In this document: one piece after another, positions 12,001 to 21,170 of the stretch
Position numbering within the stretch: position 1 is the first letter of the stretch
Layout of the letters: every line of letters starts with the position of its first letter
Source: Limnomonas spitsbergensis
Lineage: Eukaryota > Chlorophyta > Chlorophyceae > Chlamydomonadales
Assembly: GCA_037349105.1 (NCBI GenBank)
Contig: JAYJMM010000110.1
Coordinates: forward strand, 1,860,001 to 1,924,000
Reading direction: 5' to 3'
Length of the DNA: 64,000 nt
Notes under the pieces: generated by a model
The model's input: the letters and a program-made list of their open reading frames with translations, nothing else
Database searches by the model: none
Told to the model about the DNA's origin: nothing
Translations under genes and position numbers: made by a program

Positions 12001-15000
12001 GAGAGAAAGGCCTGACATGAAAAGATTTTGAGTGCTAGATCTGGCATCTGTGGGTTTAGGGTTAAGGGTTAAGAACAAGGCTGGTGAGGGAAAGGCGTGA
12101 CATGAATAAATTTGGGAGCTAGATCTGGAGACTGTGGGATAAGGGATAAGGGTTTAGGGTTTAGAGCAAGACTGGAGAGAGAAAGGTGTAACTGGGATAT
12201 ATGTGGGGAGCTATCCTTAGATTTGAATCGCCTTCCCTCGGGTTTGAATTAAGTAACGTAAAGTAACGCTACCCTCGGGACTAAAATACGATACGGTACA
12301 GATACCAGTACGGTACGGATACTGGTACGGTACAGATACTGGCGCAGTACAGATACCGGTACGGTACAGATACTGGTACGGTAAGGATACTGGCACAGTA
12401 CAGATACCGGTACAGTTAGGATACTGGTACGGTACGGATACTGGTACGGTACGGATACTGGTACGGTACGGATACTGGTACGGTACGGATACTGGTACGG
12501 TACGGATACTGGTACGGTACGGATACCGGTACGGTACGGATACTGGTACGGTACGGATACTGGCACGGTACGGATACTGGTACGGTACGGATACTGGCAC
12601 AGTACAGATACTGGTACGGTACGGATACTGGTACGGTACGGATACCGGTACGGTACGGATACTGGTACGGTACGGATACTGGCACGGTACGGATACTGGT
12701 ACGGTACGGATACTGGCACAGTACAGATACTGGCACGGTACGGATACCGGTACGGTACGGATACCGGTACGGTACGGATACCGGTACGGTACGGATACTG
12801 GTACGGTACAGATACTGGTACGGTACCGATACTGGTACGGTACAGATACTGGCACGGTACGGATACCGGTACGGTACATATACTTGTACGGTACGGATAC
12901 TGGCACGGTACGGATACTGGTACGGTACGGATACTGGTACGGTACGGATACCGGTACGGTACGGATACTGGTACGGTACAGATACTGGTACGGTACGGAT
13001 ACTGGCACAGTACGGATACTGGCACGGTACGGATACTGGTACGGTACAGATACTGGTACGGTACAGATACTGGTACGGTACGGATACCGGTACGGTACGG
13101 ATACTGGTACGGTACGGATACTGGTACGGTACGGATACTGGTACGGTACGTTACGGATACCGGTACGGTGCGAATACTGACACGGTACGGATGCCGGTAC
13201 TGTACGGCCAAAATGAACGGACTGGTAAGATCTTGGCCTAGTGAATGGTGTGTCTGCCCAGTACGGCTTTGTTTAACGGTGCAGAACGGTGCGGTGAACG
13301 GTACGGGATTTGGGCCAAAACAACCGTTTTGGGTAACCCTGGGCAGCCACCACACTGGGCTGATGAGGACCAAGCCTTGACCAGCGGACTGCCAGCGGCG
13401 CAATCAAAAGGGATGTATTCAAATGCGGAGGACACCACCTTAGACAGGCAGCTGGGCGGCCACCACTGGGCAGATGGGAACCCCAAGTGTCGACCAGTCC
13501 AAGCAGCAGGCTCATGACTGTGCCATGTTTCATCACAACCTCCCCAAAACCCTATTTCATCGCGGATCGCGATACATCGCTGCCTGAAATAAACACTGCT
13601 CTTAGCTGAACGGTCGCTGAAGTCAAATTGAGCTGCAGCCAAACTGAGGCTGAACTGTATCTGAACTGTAACTGACATGTAACTGACATGTAGCTGAAGT
13701 TTTGTTGTAATCTAGCTGAACTGTAGCTGGTCTTAAGCTGAACTGCTGGTGAACTGTTGCTGACCTGCAGCTGAACTGCGGCAGAAATGTAGCTTGACGG
13801 TAGCTGGACTTCAATTGAACTGTAGCCAGACCTAAAGCTGAACTGTAGCTGAAATGTATCTGACATGTAAGTGACATGTAGCTGAAGTGTTGTTGTACTG
13901 TAGATGAACTGTTGTTGAACTGTCGCTGGCCAGTAGCTGAATTGTGTCAGGAATGTAGCTGAACTGTAGCTGAACTGTCGCACTCTGAACAATTGTTTTT
14001 CTCCTCATAGGCCTACTGGTATATTCCCGCGGCGTGCCCTCCCTTTTGGTCCGTCGCTTAGGCAACCCGTACAGCACTGCTGTACCGCTCCGTGCAGCTC
14101 TGAATTGCAGCTGGCCTGTAGCTGACCTGTGGCTGAACTGTAGCTGAACTGCCGCACCCCGAACAACCGTTCCTCGCAGGCCCCCAGGCGTATACCCGCG
14201 GCGTGCCCTCCCCTCTAGTCCGTCGCCTGGGAAATCCGTACAGCACCGCTGCACCACTCCGCGCAGCGTTGTACAGTGTCTTGGGTGTGGACATCGCTCG
14301 ACCGGTGACGGAGTCTTTCCCGGTGTGGGACGAGGAGGCGGGCCAGGCCAAGTTTGTGGAGCAGGTGAGAGGGTGAGAGGGTTCTAACCCTTAACCCCTA
14401 GAATCCTTAACCCTAATAAACTAACTGGAACTCTACACCCTAAACCCATCAGGGTTTCTTGCCTTTTGTTTTAAGAGGGGGCGGTGATATGCGGTGGGCT
14501 GTTGAGAGAGGATCTCGTTTGTAGGGGTTTGTGAAGGGTTTAGGGCTCGGGTTTAGGGCTTGGGTTAAGGGTTTATGGCTCACATTAAGGGTTTGAGGCT
14601 CGGGTTTAGGGTTTAGGGCTCAGGTTAAGGGGTTAGGGCTCGGGTTTAGAGACCGGGGTTGGGTTTTAAGGCCCGGGTTTAGGATTTAGGGCTTGGGTTT
14701 AGGGCTCTAGTTATCTAAGCGGTGCCACCACCCCAGCCTAAATTCTATAAACCCTAAATGTGAACCATTCACCCCAAATCTGAACCCTTAAGTGTGAACC
14801 CTGAACCCCAAATGTGAACCCTGAAATCCTGCATCCCAGAGGTGAACTCTTAACCCTAAATGTAAACTCTGATCCCTGAATTTGATTACTTCACCTTAGA
14901 CCCAACCGAACACCCCCTACTCCGCCCCGCTTGAACCTCATGCCCTATCCCACCTTTACACCTAAACCCAAAACCCCAAACCCAACTCTGGCTTGTTATC

Positions 15001-15880
15001 GCTGTATTGGTTTTGGGTGTAGGGTTCGGGCCCTTAAAACCTTTACCCTCAACCCTGAACCCTTCTCCCAATTCGCAGTCTTCCCCAGTCGTCCCCTAAA
15101 CCCGTAACCCTAAACCCATGACCCTAACAGGTGGCTGTTCCCCAGCATGGTTGATTTTTTCCAATTGCTGAATGGGAGCCCTAAAACCCTTCAACCTGAA
15201 GCTCAAACCTCAACGTGAACCTCAACCCCTAAACCCCTAAACCCGAACAGGTAGTCTTCCCCAGCTTGGATGAGGTCCAATCCCTGTACGGGAACGTGAT
15301 CGATGCAGTGGCCAAGTTCTTCCCCGAGGAGGCCGCGCTGTACACGCAGGCGGTGGAGGCAGAGGCGGTGGAGGCAGAAGAGCCAGCGGTTGAGCGGCCC
15401 GTGTTGCCGCCAGCGGTTGAGCCACCTGAGATTGAGACAGCAGCGGTAGTGCGACCAGCGTCGCCGCTGCTACCCGCGCGGCTGAAGCTCGCGATGGAGT
15501 GCTACAACGGCGCGTTGCACCGGAGCATCGCGATCAAGAACCACCGATACGGCATATACACGCTCGTTGCGGACCTGCACGCGCTGGCCGCGAACAAACC
15601 TCTGCTCCCCGTGATTCTCGGGCTGCCCGGCGTCGACGTTCGCAGCGTCGTCGTTGGAAGCGATGGCCTCGAGGGAAGCCCTGCTTCTTTATCGGATGCA
15701 CAACGCGGCGTTGCGTCAACGGTGACCGCGGGAATCGAGGAGTCGCAGTCGCTGAAGAAAGCCAAGGAGGCGAAGAAGGAGAGGGGGGCGAAGAAGGAGA
15801 AGGCTGCGCGTCTGGCCAGCGAGAAACGGGTGCGGCTGGCTGGCTCGATCTGTGACTGGCGGATTCCTGCAAGTAGCTGA
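848..15880 (+). CDS. Gene A: unrecognised multi-exon protein, 5' partial
   Basis: I assembled 12 exons joined in phase by GT-AG introns: 848-1024, 2111-2334, 3185-3727, 5794-5881, 6364-6519, 7112-7270, 8532-8725, 9738-9816, 10389-10520, 11800-11998, 14180-14364 and 15251-15880. Together they are 2766 nt, 921 codons plus TGA, with no internal stop. The first exon begins at a CAG acceptor, so upstream exons are expected. I do not recognise a family. Visible features: a Gly/Gln/Ala-rich internal repeat with recurring GQAL in exon 3; a compact acidic segment around YFRYEEHSYSVYSRF in exon 10; an Ala/Glu/Pro-rich linker in exon 12 (AVEAEAVEAEEPAVERP); and a Lys/Glu-rich, probably helical tail near the C-terminus. 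No signal peptide or membrane segment was seen. The last exon could instead be spliced at the GTAGCT that overlaps the stop. The acceptor of exon 7 (TAAAG) is weak. Confidence 0.75.
1245..1740 (+). repeat. Telomere-like TTTAGGG-bearing intronic repeat (about 35 to 45 bp unit)
   Basis: About a dozen units of GGGTTTCCACCTTGTTTGCTG are separated by one to three TTTAGGG heptamers inside gene A intron 1. The short ORFs on both strands here are repeat translations. A C/T-rich tract (1990-2100) follows and leads to the exon 2 acceptor. Confidence 0.85.
2405..2850 (+). repeat. Donor-edge copies of gene A exon 2
   Basis: The end of exon 2 (GAATGGATGGAGCCACACC, then TGCTGGGTGTAAG and GT) is repeated near 2409 and 2502. 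Shorter copies of CACCTGCTGGGTGTAGGTTA lie near 2564, 2611 and 2820. Each keeps an AG|GT-like donor, and lengths shrink with distance from the exon. Confidence 0.85.
2935..3175 (+). repeat. CCCTCAA heptamer array
   Basis: About 30 head-to-tail copies of CCCTCAA with CCTTTAA variants lie just before the exon 3 acceptor of gene A. The heptamer differs from CCCTAAA by one base, so it may be a drifted telomere-like repeat. Confidence 0.85.
3728..5179 (+). other. Gene A intron 3, first part: G-rich and CCCTGAA repeats, no exon supported
   Basis: The intron holds TTTGGCGCTTGGGG-type repeats (4135-4330), a CCCTATCGGCCTTGA block seen three times (4335-4480), and a CGGAAATGTTC repeat (4895-4990). An open stretch at 3782-4060 ends without a donor that fits the neighbouring phases, so I do not call it an exon. 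Confidence 0.6.
5180..5793 (+). repeat. Acceptor-edge copies of gene A exon 4
   Basis: The exon start GTACTCCACGAAGAAAAAGA with its AG acceptor is preceded by diverged copies after acceptors near 5187 (GTACTCATCGAGGTAGAAGA) and 5653 (GTATTCCACAAAGAAGAAGA). Each keeps about 45 nt of exon and then turns into AACATTTATTGGATATTTC-like intron. Confidence 0.8.
5940..6363 (+). repeat. Acceptor-edge copies of gene A exon 5
   Basis: At least six copies of (C)ATAG followed by AGGCTGTTTGGGCTGC occur at 60 to 90 bp spacing, separated by runs of C that act as pyrimidine tracts. The last copy opens exon 5. Confidence 0.85.
6640..7111 (+). repeat. Acceptor-edge copies of gene A exon 6, about 115-bp period
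   Basis: Four copies precede the real acceptor, with exon-equivalent first bases at 6652, 6767, 6885 and 6995; the true exon starts at 7112. Spacings are 115, 118, 110 and 117. Each carries about 65 nt of the exon (GTGGCCACCAGCGC through GGGACACCTA) before entering AAGGAGGAAGG intron sequence. Confidence 0.9.
7330..7460 (+). repeat. Donor-edge copies of gene A exon 6
   Basis: Two downstream copies of the exon end (GAGGAGCTGGCGGAGGCGCAG before GTAGGAGTTGAGG) end near 7360 and 7450. This exon is thus duplicated at both edges. C-rich runs and CCCTTAA repeats fill the rest of the intron to 8030. Confidence 0.85.
8030..8531 (+). repeat. Acceptor-edge copies of gene A exon 7
   Basis: Three partial exon copies start after acceptors near 8037, 8236 and 8384. 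Each carries about 75 nt of exon (GATCAG through CTGTACATCGA-GCCATGAA) and then switches to CGCTCCCCCCTC. The first two copies have a consensus GCTCAG acceptor, whereas the copy that opens the full exon has only GTAAAG. Confidence 0.88.
8878..9735 (+). repeat. CACCCCACCCCAAC-type array in gene A intron 7
   Basis: Blocks of CACCCCACCCCAACAGACAT alternate with CACCCCAACCAACCTACCT for about 850 bp. The 224-residue Pro/His/Thr frame across it is a repeat translation. Confidence 0.9.
9850..10230 (+). repeat. Donor-edge copies of gene A exon 8
   Basis: The exon 8 end and donor (GAG before GTGCGTCCGGTTCAGG) recur near 9880 and 9949 as GAATGAGGTGCGTCC. Diverged copies of CAGCAGAGGCGATTG follow near 10120 and 10190. 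Confidence 0.8.
10605..10700 (+). repeat. Donor-edge copies of gene A exon 9
   Basis: One copy of the exon end (GACAC-CTGGC-GCC, then a CAG before GTATGA) lies at 10612-10645. Three short GGCAGGTATGAATGG-like copies follow. Confidence 0.75.
10700..11799 (+). repeat. About nine acceptor-edge copies of gene A exon 10, about 116-bp period
   Basis: The unit holds a pyrimidine-rich TCCTGTCCTCACACGCAGTC, then GAGTGCAGACCAG and the exon start GACTACTTCCG. Exon-equivalent first bases fall at 10989, 11104, 11213, 11328, 11446, 11566, 11680 and 11800 (the real one), so spacings are 109 to 120. Two more degenerate units lie at 10710-10880. The copies have decayed by substitution, and several have stops in the exon part. 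Confidence 0.92.
12060..12190 (+). repeat. Donor-edge copies of gene A exon 10
   Basis: AACAAGGCTG before GTGAGAGAAAGG is repeated near 12070 and, more diverged, near 12165. Confidence 0.75.
12285..13200. repeat. 17-bp GTAC-rich satellite in gene A intron 10
   Basis: About 54 copies of GGTACGGTACGGATACT. Because 17 is not a multiple of 3, the array reads as a 51-bp, 17-codon cycle in every frame, giving Pro/Val/Ser/Tyr-rich ORFs on the minus strand that I do not accept as genes. Each unit has overlapping GTAC palindromes. Confidence 0.95.
13600..14179 (+). repeat. TAGCTGAACTG repeats and a long acceptor-edge copy of gene A exon 11
   Basis: Loose repeats of TGTAGCTGAACTG fill 13600-14000. 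A 90-nt copy of the start of exon 11 follows at about 14011-14098 after CTCATAG. It is preserved well enough to translate in part but is broken by a stop. The real exon begins at 14180. Confidence 0.85.
14400..15070 (+). other. Gene A intron 11: telomere-like and GGGCTCGGG repeats
   Basis: GGGTTTAGGGCTCGGGTTAA units (14530-14710) are followed by AACCCTGAACCCC-like repeats. No exon is supported. Confidence 0.65.
15070..15250 (+). repeat. Acceptor-edge copies of gene A exon 12
   Basis: Copies of the acceptor and the first codons of exon 12 (AACAG before GTAGTCTTCCCCAGC) are seen near 15078 (CGCAG, TCTTCCCCAG) and 15131 (AACAG, GTGGCTGTTCCCCAGC). The true acceptor is at 15250. Confidence 0.78.
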
Positions 15881-17784
15881 GACTGGCGAGAGTGGGCAAA
15901 CATGATCCTAACTACCGGTACATCCACATTAGGGCCGCAAAGGATCCCAACGACTGGATTGGAGCCAATGTGAACGCGCCCCAGGTGTGGAGGAACAGGT
16001 GGAGGAACTTTCGAAAGGGTGGAGGAACGCATTATTTTCCGCGTTCCGCGGAACTATATCGAACTATTGAGCTCATTGCCAGCGTGGCCGAGATAATTTT
16101 CACGACCTTTCCTTTCCATATGACGTTAATTGCAGTTTCGTTTTTTAACCTTTGATGTCTTTCCAACGATTTGGCGTGGGAGGGGGCAACAATCGACGGC
16201 TCTTTCAATGACGGAGCGAGCGATCCACAGTCACACAAAACAGCGAGCGATCTACAGCCACAGAAAAATGTGCTATTTCCATAGTCGGTCTGCGAGGGAG
16301 AGTAACAGAACGATATGCACAAATAAAATACACTGCAAGGAAGAATGCACACAAGAAATGAAACATGCGGCAGGAAAGAGCGCTGCGAAGATCTCCCGTA
16401 CAGAACTTCAACCTTCGCCATTCTCCCTCCATCTCACGCCTCGTGGAACAGAGGTGGAGGAAGTTTCGGAGGAACTTTCGAAAACTTTCGTATTTTCCCT
16501 CCACACTTGTTCCCTCCATCCAATAGGGCTGTTAGACGGGCATATGTACACGCAGCGTCCTCAGAATCCAAAGTGGGGATACCATGCATGGGCTGCATGT
16601 CCACACCATCTGCAATTTTTTGACATTTTTTTGATAATTTTTGCAAGTAGTCCGTAGTTTGGCTTATGTCGGCCCGACCACCTCTATGAAGGTATGTCGG
16701 TAAGTAGGTAGGTAGGTAGGTAGGTAGAAAGGTAGGTAATTAGGTGATTCAGTAAAAGAACGATTCTTCTCATGTTGAAACAAAATATGGTGTAATAATG
16801 GATCATGCATGAGTTGTGTGTCTGTGTGACATGTGAGATGTATTCACTGGGACAAAAGCGTGGAAAGTATGAAATTCGAAAATGTCTCATGCCCTTGGTC
16901 CGAACTTCGAAAATGCCCATATGCCCCTATGCCTGGGTTCTACTATGTCAAGTTTTGCGGTCTTGCTTGCGGGCCTCGGGTAGTTTGGGCCTTCTGTCTG
17001 GCTGCTGGTTTGCGAGTTGTGTCTTTGTGGGTGGGAGGGTATGCCTTATGGTTTCTCTCATCCCTTGGCCTCTTTCGTCCAGACAGCTCCCTGTCTGGCT
17101 CCCTGTCAGCTCTTGTCTCCCAATGTAGGATAGGTATCGTTTTGGGGGGGATTGGTGGAGACGTTTGCAGCAGCTTTCGGGTGAGATTATGGTAGTAGTG
17201 TACTTAAGCTAGGGGGTGTCGAGGCGGGGTAACCGTTTTTATAGACCTTAATCGAACTTTTACTTATGGGTTATTTTGGCCGTGTGAGTGCTTGTTTAGT
17301 CGTGTGCCTTTCCTGCTCCTGCTCACCTTTTCTCAGCTGTTGACAAGGGCCCCTTCCGCACATGGGCTGTTTTTTTAGTTATCCAAAGGCAGGCAGTGAC
17401 ATATTTCCTGTACAAGACAAACTAATCGCTCACTGCATTCCAAGGCCATTCATTCTTCTACGCCCGACACCCCATTCCACATCAACTCCAGGTGCAGGCC
17501 AAGCAAAATTCACCCTACACGATGCATGGTCAACCATAACACAAGCATTTCACACATTCCGTGCACAAGCATTTCACACATTCCGTCCACATGACAAACA
17601 GGCTTGCAGCAAAATGCAGCAATACCATTCCGCAAGCCTCAGCAGCTGACACAGCCCCCCCTCCAAGTCTGGCAGCCCCGAATAAGCCGTCCATTGCTGC
17701 CCATGACACCTGCACACATAAGCAAAACATAACCCTAGGTTGCAAAAATAAGCAATCCACCTCGAGTAGGACCCACATTCCAGA
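15881..17784. other. Intergenic region downstream of gene A
   Basis: No gene is supported. A GGTGGAGGAACTTTCGAAA motif recurs at 15985-16030 and 16445-16510, and a short GGTA/GGTAGGTA tetramer run sits at 16695-16740. An open stretch at 15892-16155 (start HDPNYRYIHIRAAKDPND) has protein-like composition, but I could not connect it to gene A or to any family. Confidence 0.5.
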
Positions 17785-17860
17785 GGGGGGGACATACAGC
17801 TAGGCTGGCACAAAGCACACCACACACATGCCCAGAGGTGTAATGTCATTGACACATGCC
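17785..17860 (+). mobile_element. LINE-family 3' tail fragment
   Basis: The block CCCAGAGGTGTAATGTCATT matches the terminus that follows the LINE coding remnant near 19275. Here it stands alone as a severely truncated copy. Confidence 0.5.
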
Positions 17861-18009
17861 CACCTCAGGCATCATCTGCCTACACGCATCCGGTTGGCGT
17901 CTGTCTATGCAGCGCATGCGGCCAAATACGGTGATGTGGTGTGGGCCACCGATTACCTTAGGCCGCGGCATTGCTTTAGGAGCATGGTGCAAGAAAAGAA
18001 AGAAAGACT

Positions 18010-18240
18010 ACTCTTCTGCCGAAGCAGGAGGCGTGAGAACCGCTCGACCCACAGCAGCTCTATCCAGGTAGGTAGGATATCCCGCTCACGACATTCTGCG
18101 GGGTACATTTGACGAAGCACCAGACGTTTTCCCTGCTTACACCTGGAACGCGGTGAATGGAACCTTGGCAAAATACGAACCGCAGACCTCAGGGTGGACG
18201 GCCAATTATCGTAGTACCACTGAGCCCACCGGGCAAGCAA
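18010..18240 (-). mobile_element. Possible tRNA-derived SINE
   Basis: On the minus strand TGGGCTCAGTGGTAC (box A-like, 18213-18227) is followed about 32 nt later by GGTTCGTATTTTG (box B-like, 18169-18181). Spacing and order suit an internal Pol III promoter. The box B match is imperfect, no target-site duplication was identified, and the boundaries are guesses. Confidence 0.3.
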
Positions 18241-19300
18241 GGTGCAGTCCATCTTCCTCTAGTATCTGCGCCATGCTGCAGGGCTACCTCCGTCCGCTGC
18301 GAGTTGGGGGTTCATGAGGGAGCTGCAGATCCAGCCGTTACAACGATGTTGGTGGCAGCATGTACTCCGTTTCTACAACGCAGCGGTAACACCAGCAGCA
18401 CAGCAAGACAGCCCACTTAAGGCGGCTGCCATGGCGGCCGACATGCAGCTCGCTGTCAGGCAGGGTACCGGAGGACGCAGTTGGTGCGGTGATTTGCTAG
18501 GGGCCTTGCTGGAGCTGGAGATGGGATCAGCCGATCCCAAACTGCGACAAATAGCAACTGACCTACAGCCGCTGCCTGCCAGAGAGGTGCTAGCGCTAGT
18601 TGATGCAGCATACGAGCGGGCGCAGCTGGATGCAGCTGGCAGAGGGGACCCCAGAAATCCTGCCACTGAACACAGGTCTGCGGCCGCCTATCGCGCCTGG
18701 TTTCAGTCTACGGCGGGCAGACTCCCTTCGACTGGCAATGGCCAGGGGCCGCACCAGTCGAAGGGAGTGTGCTTGCGTGCGCACAAACTTAAGGCTGTGG
18801 CTCGGCGCCGTCAGCACGGCTGACACTAGAGGTCGGCGCAATGGTCAGCAGCGTGACGGACGGTGCTGCCAACGGTGTTAGGCAAGGGGAAATGGCGAGC
18901 ATGTGGAGGATGCGCTGCATGTCTGCTTCCAGTGCCCTAGCGTGAAGGGGAGGCTTAGGGAGACAGGTAGGTTGGGCAGGCCCCCCGGAGGGCACCAAAG
19001 GCTTTCAACAGTTGTACCAGGGCAGGCTTGGATGGGAGGCTCTGAATTTTGTTGAGGACGTTGTACGCTCTGTTGAGGCCTAGATTTGTTGCTTTTCTTT
19101 GCCTTCTTGGGGAATAGGCTTGAGAGGGGCAAAGATACTTCGGGCTGCCTTTCCCTTTTGGGGGGGGTATTTCTTTCTCCTTTGTGTTCTTCTCCTTCTT
19201 TCCCTCTTACCTTCAGTTTCTTTTCTTCCAACGGGACAGTTGGGCGCCCACGCAGCCGAGCCTTTTTGAGCATAGCCCAGAGGTGTAATGTCATTGACAC
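18240..19300 (+). mobile_element. LINE (non-LTR retrotransposon) C-terminal remnant, frameshifted
   Basis: The reading frame shifts at least twice but shows the C-terminal part typical of algal L1-like reverse transcriptase ORFs: LQIQPLQRCWWQHVLRFYNA, then AYRAWF, a basic RTNLRLWLGAVS segment, and a terminal Cys/His knuckle (CCQRC then GNGEHVEDALHVCFQCP). The frame closes with LGWEALNFVEDVVRSVEA and TAG at 19081. A presumed 3' UTR ends near 19300 with CCCAGAGGTGTAATGTCATT. The reverse transcriptase palm and endonuclease are absent, so this is a dead 5'-truncated copy. Confidence 0.75.
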
Positions 19301-19429
19301 ATGCCCATCCTACCATTGTCGCGCCTGCCAATGTCCTCCACAAGCCTCATTTCAGAAGCCGGCGTCAAAGGGCTGCCTGAGCAGCCCACACACAACCAAT
19401 TCATTCCTCGAGCCCTAGAGCCGTGACGT

Positions 19430-19505
19430 CGTTGACATGTCAAGGACATAACACCTCTGGGCCCTGCTAAAAAAACGCTCAGCCGCGTGGGCGCCTAACG
19501 GACCC
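19430..19505 (-). mobile_element. LINE-family 3' tail, inverted copy
   Basis: ACATAACACCTCTGGGCC followed by AGCCGCGTGGGCGCC is the reverse complement of the tail at about 19241-19297. It forms an imperfect inverted pair with it. Confidence 0.6.
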
Positions 19506-19539
19506 GTTGGAGAAAAATACACGTAAGGCAAGAGGGAAA

Positions 19540-20030
19540 GAAGTCTTCGACATGTGCACAATGATCATCTTATGGAGCGGGGATGGGCAGGCCCCCCAAA
19601 CGGTGCTACAGACTTCCACGCTTTGTATTACCAGGGCATGCCAGGGTGGGATGCTCTGACTTGTGTGGAGGATGTGGTATCTTTCGTCGAGGCTTGGTCG
19701 TTTCAGAGGCCGGGTCTCCCTTTCTATTTTTTCCCGCCCAGCCTGTTAAATGCCCCTTCAATTTATTTCCTCCCCGATTTTGCCTGGCTGTCTGCCATGA
19801 ATGTTAGTCTCCTTTCTCTTTGTTGAGGGCTAGGATTTGGACAGCCTGACGTTTCTTCATATTTCCTCTTTGGGGGAGGGGTCTTTTTCCTTCTCCTTGT
19901 ACCGTTCGTTCCTCTCCTATTTCCCGGAGTTTATTTTCCACCCGACCACACAGCCGTGCACCCATGCGGCCGAGCTTTTTCAGCATGGCCCAGAGGAGTT
20001 ATGTCTAAAAGACACGTGCACAATATGGGG
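19540..20030 (+). mobile_element. Second LINE copy, 3' end only
   Basis: Residues matching the ORF end of the neighbouring LINE are readable (YYQGMPGWDALTCVEDVVSF, followed by VEAW). They are followed by a diverged 3' UTR and a tail near 19960-20020 (GCGGCCGAGCTTTTTCAGCA, then GGCCCAGAGGAGTTATG). It starts in the middle of the final coding segment, as expected of a 5'-truncated insertion. Confidence 0.65.
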
Positions 20031-20319
20031 GTCGATCAAACAACAGCTGTTTTGTCGCTTGCTGTCCCGCTTTATTCTATACTTGAACCGGTTTTAGGGC
20101 AATTGTCCCTATCTAATGCAGCAGTTGCGACATCCCGCTGGACTGTTTACGGTAACTTCACGGCCACGGTTTAGGGCACTTGTCCCTAATGCATCAATTG
20201 TGATACCCCGCTGGACTGTTTGCGGTAACTTCACGACCACCGGGGCTAGGCACAGCAAGTGCGATACACAAAGTTGAACCTCAGTTCCTTGCAAGGATCA
20301 CCGGCAGTAATCCAGTTTA

Positions 20320-20610
20320 TTTAAGTAGGGCCCAGAGGATAATGGCGTTACACCTTTTGGGCCATGCAGAAGCTCGGCAACGACGGCAAACAAAAAGCCA
20401 GCTAGGAAAATCAAGGGAGAAGGCACAAGAGGAAAGGCAGGATATCAAGGTGAAACGTCCTTAACCGGCAGCTGCAAGCCAATCAAGGTTTGGTTCCCTT
20501 CGGCACAGTGTCGGCCTCCTAAGGAGCCCCCCACAGGCGGTATGGTCAATGACATAACACCTGTGGGCCATGCTAAAAAAGACCCGGCCGCGTGGGCGCC
20601 CAACTGTCCC
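20320..20610. mobile_element. Two further LINE-tail fragments
   Basis: A plus-strand fragment at about 20330-20400 (GGGCCCAGAGGATAATGGCG) and a minus-strand fragment at 20530-20605 (AATGACATAACACCTGTGGG, then GGCCGCGTGGGCGCC) repeat the same terminus. The short ORFs here are translations of these tails. Confidence 0.5.
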
Positions 20611-20824
20611 ATACCCCCACAGGCGATTTGGTGTCCGAAACATAACCAATTATGGTTATTCGGTGAGGTATCATCGGCTCCCCTTGGCTTAGTTCTGGTT
20701 GTCCTCCCTCCGGTATTCCATGCCTTTTGACGGGCGCCTAGTAGCCCCCCACAGGCGGTATGGCGTGCAAAACAAAACAAAGCCAATTATGCAAGGTTCT
20801 TCGGTGAGGTATCGTCAGCTCCCC

Positions 20825-21170
20825 TTGGCTGCTGGTTGAGCACCCTGGTTGTCCCCCCTGGTTGTCCTCCCTGGTTGTCCCCCCTGGTTGTGCACCCTGG
20901 TTGTCCTCTCTGGTTGTCCCCCCTGATTGTCCCCCCTGGTTGTCCTCCCTGGTTGTCCCCCCTGGTTGTGCACCCTGGTTGTCCTCCCTGGTTGTGCACC
21001 CTGGTTGTCCTCCCTGGTTGTCCCCCCTGGTTGTCCTCTCTGGTTGCCCCCCCTGGATGTCCCCCCTGGTTGTCCTCCCTGGTTGTCCACCCTGGTTGTC
21101 CCCCCTGGTCGTCCTCCCTGGTTGTGCACCCTGGTTGTCCACCCTGGTTGTCCTCCCTCCGGTATTCCAA
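20825..21170. repeat. 12-bp CCCTGGTTGTCC array
   Basis: About 28 copies, with TGTGCA and TGTCCT variants. The unit is a multiple of 3, so all six frames stay open over about 100 codons. None is taken as a gene. Confidence 0.92.

Noticed and set aside
12217..13403. 384-codon minus-strand PYRTSIRTVPVSVPYQY protein
   Set aside because: Read-through of the 17-bp array in gene A intron 10, antisense to the gene.
17530..18112. Short ORFs around the LINE tail near 17.8 kb
   Set aside because: They run through the LINE tail and SINE-like sequence in several frames, with no domain or splice support.
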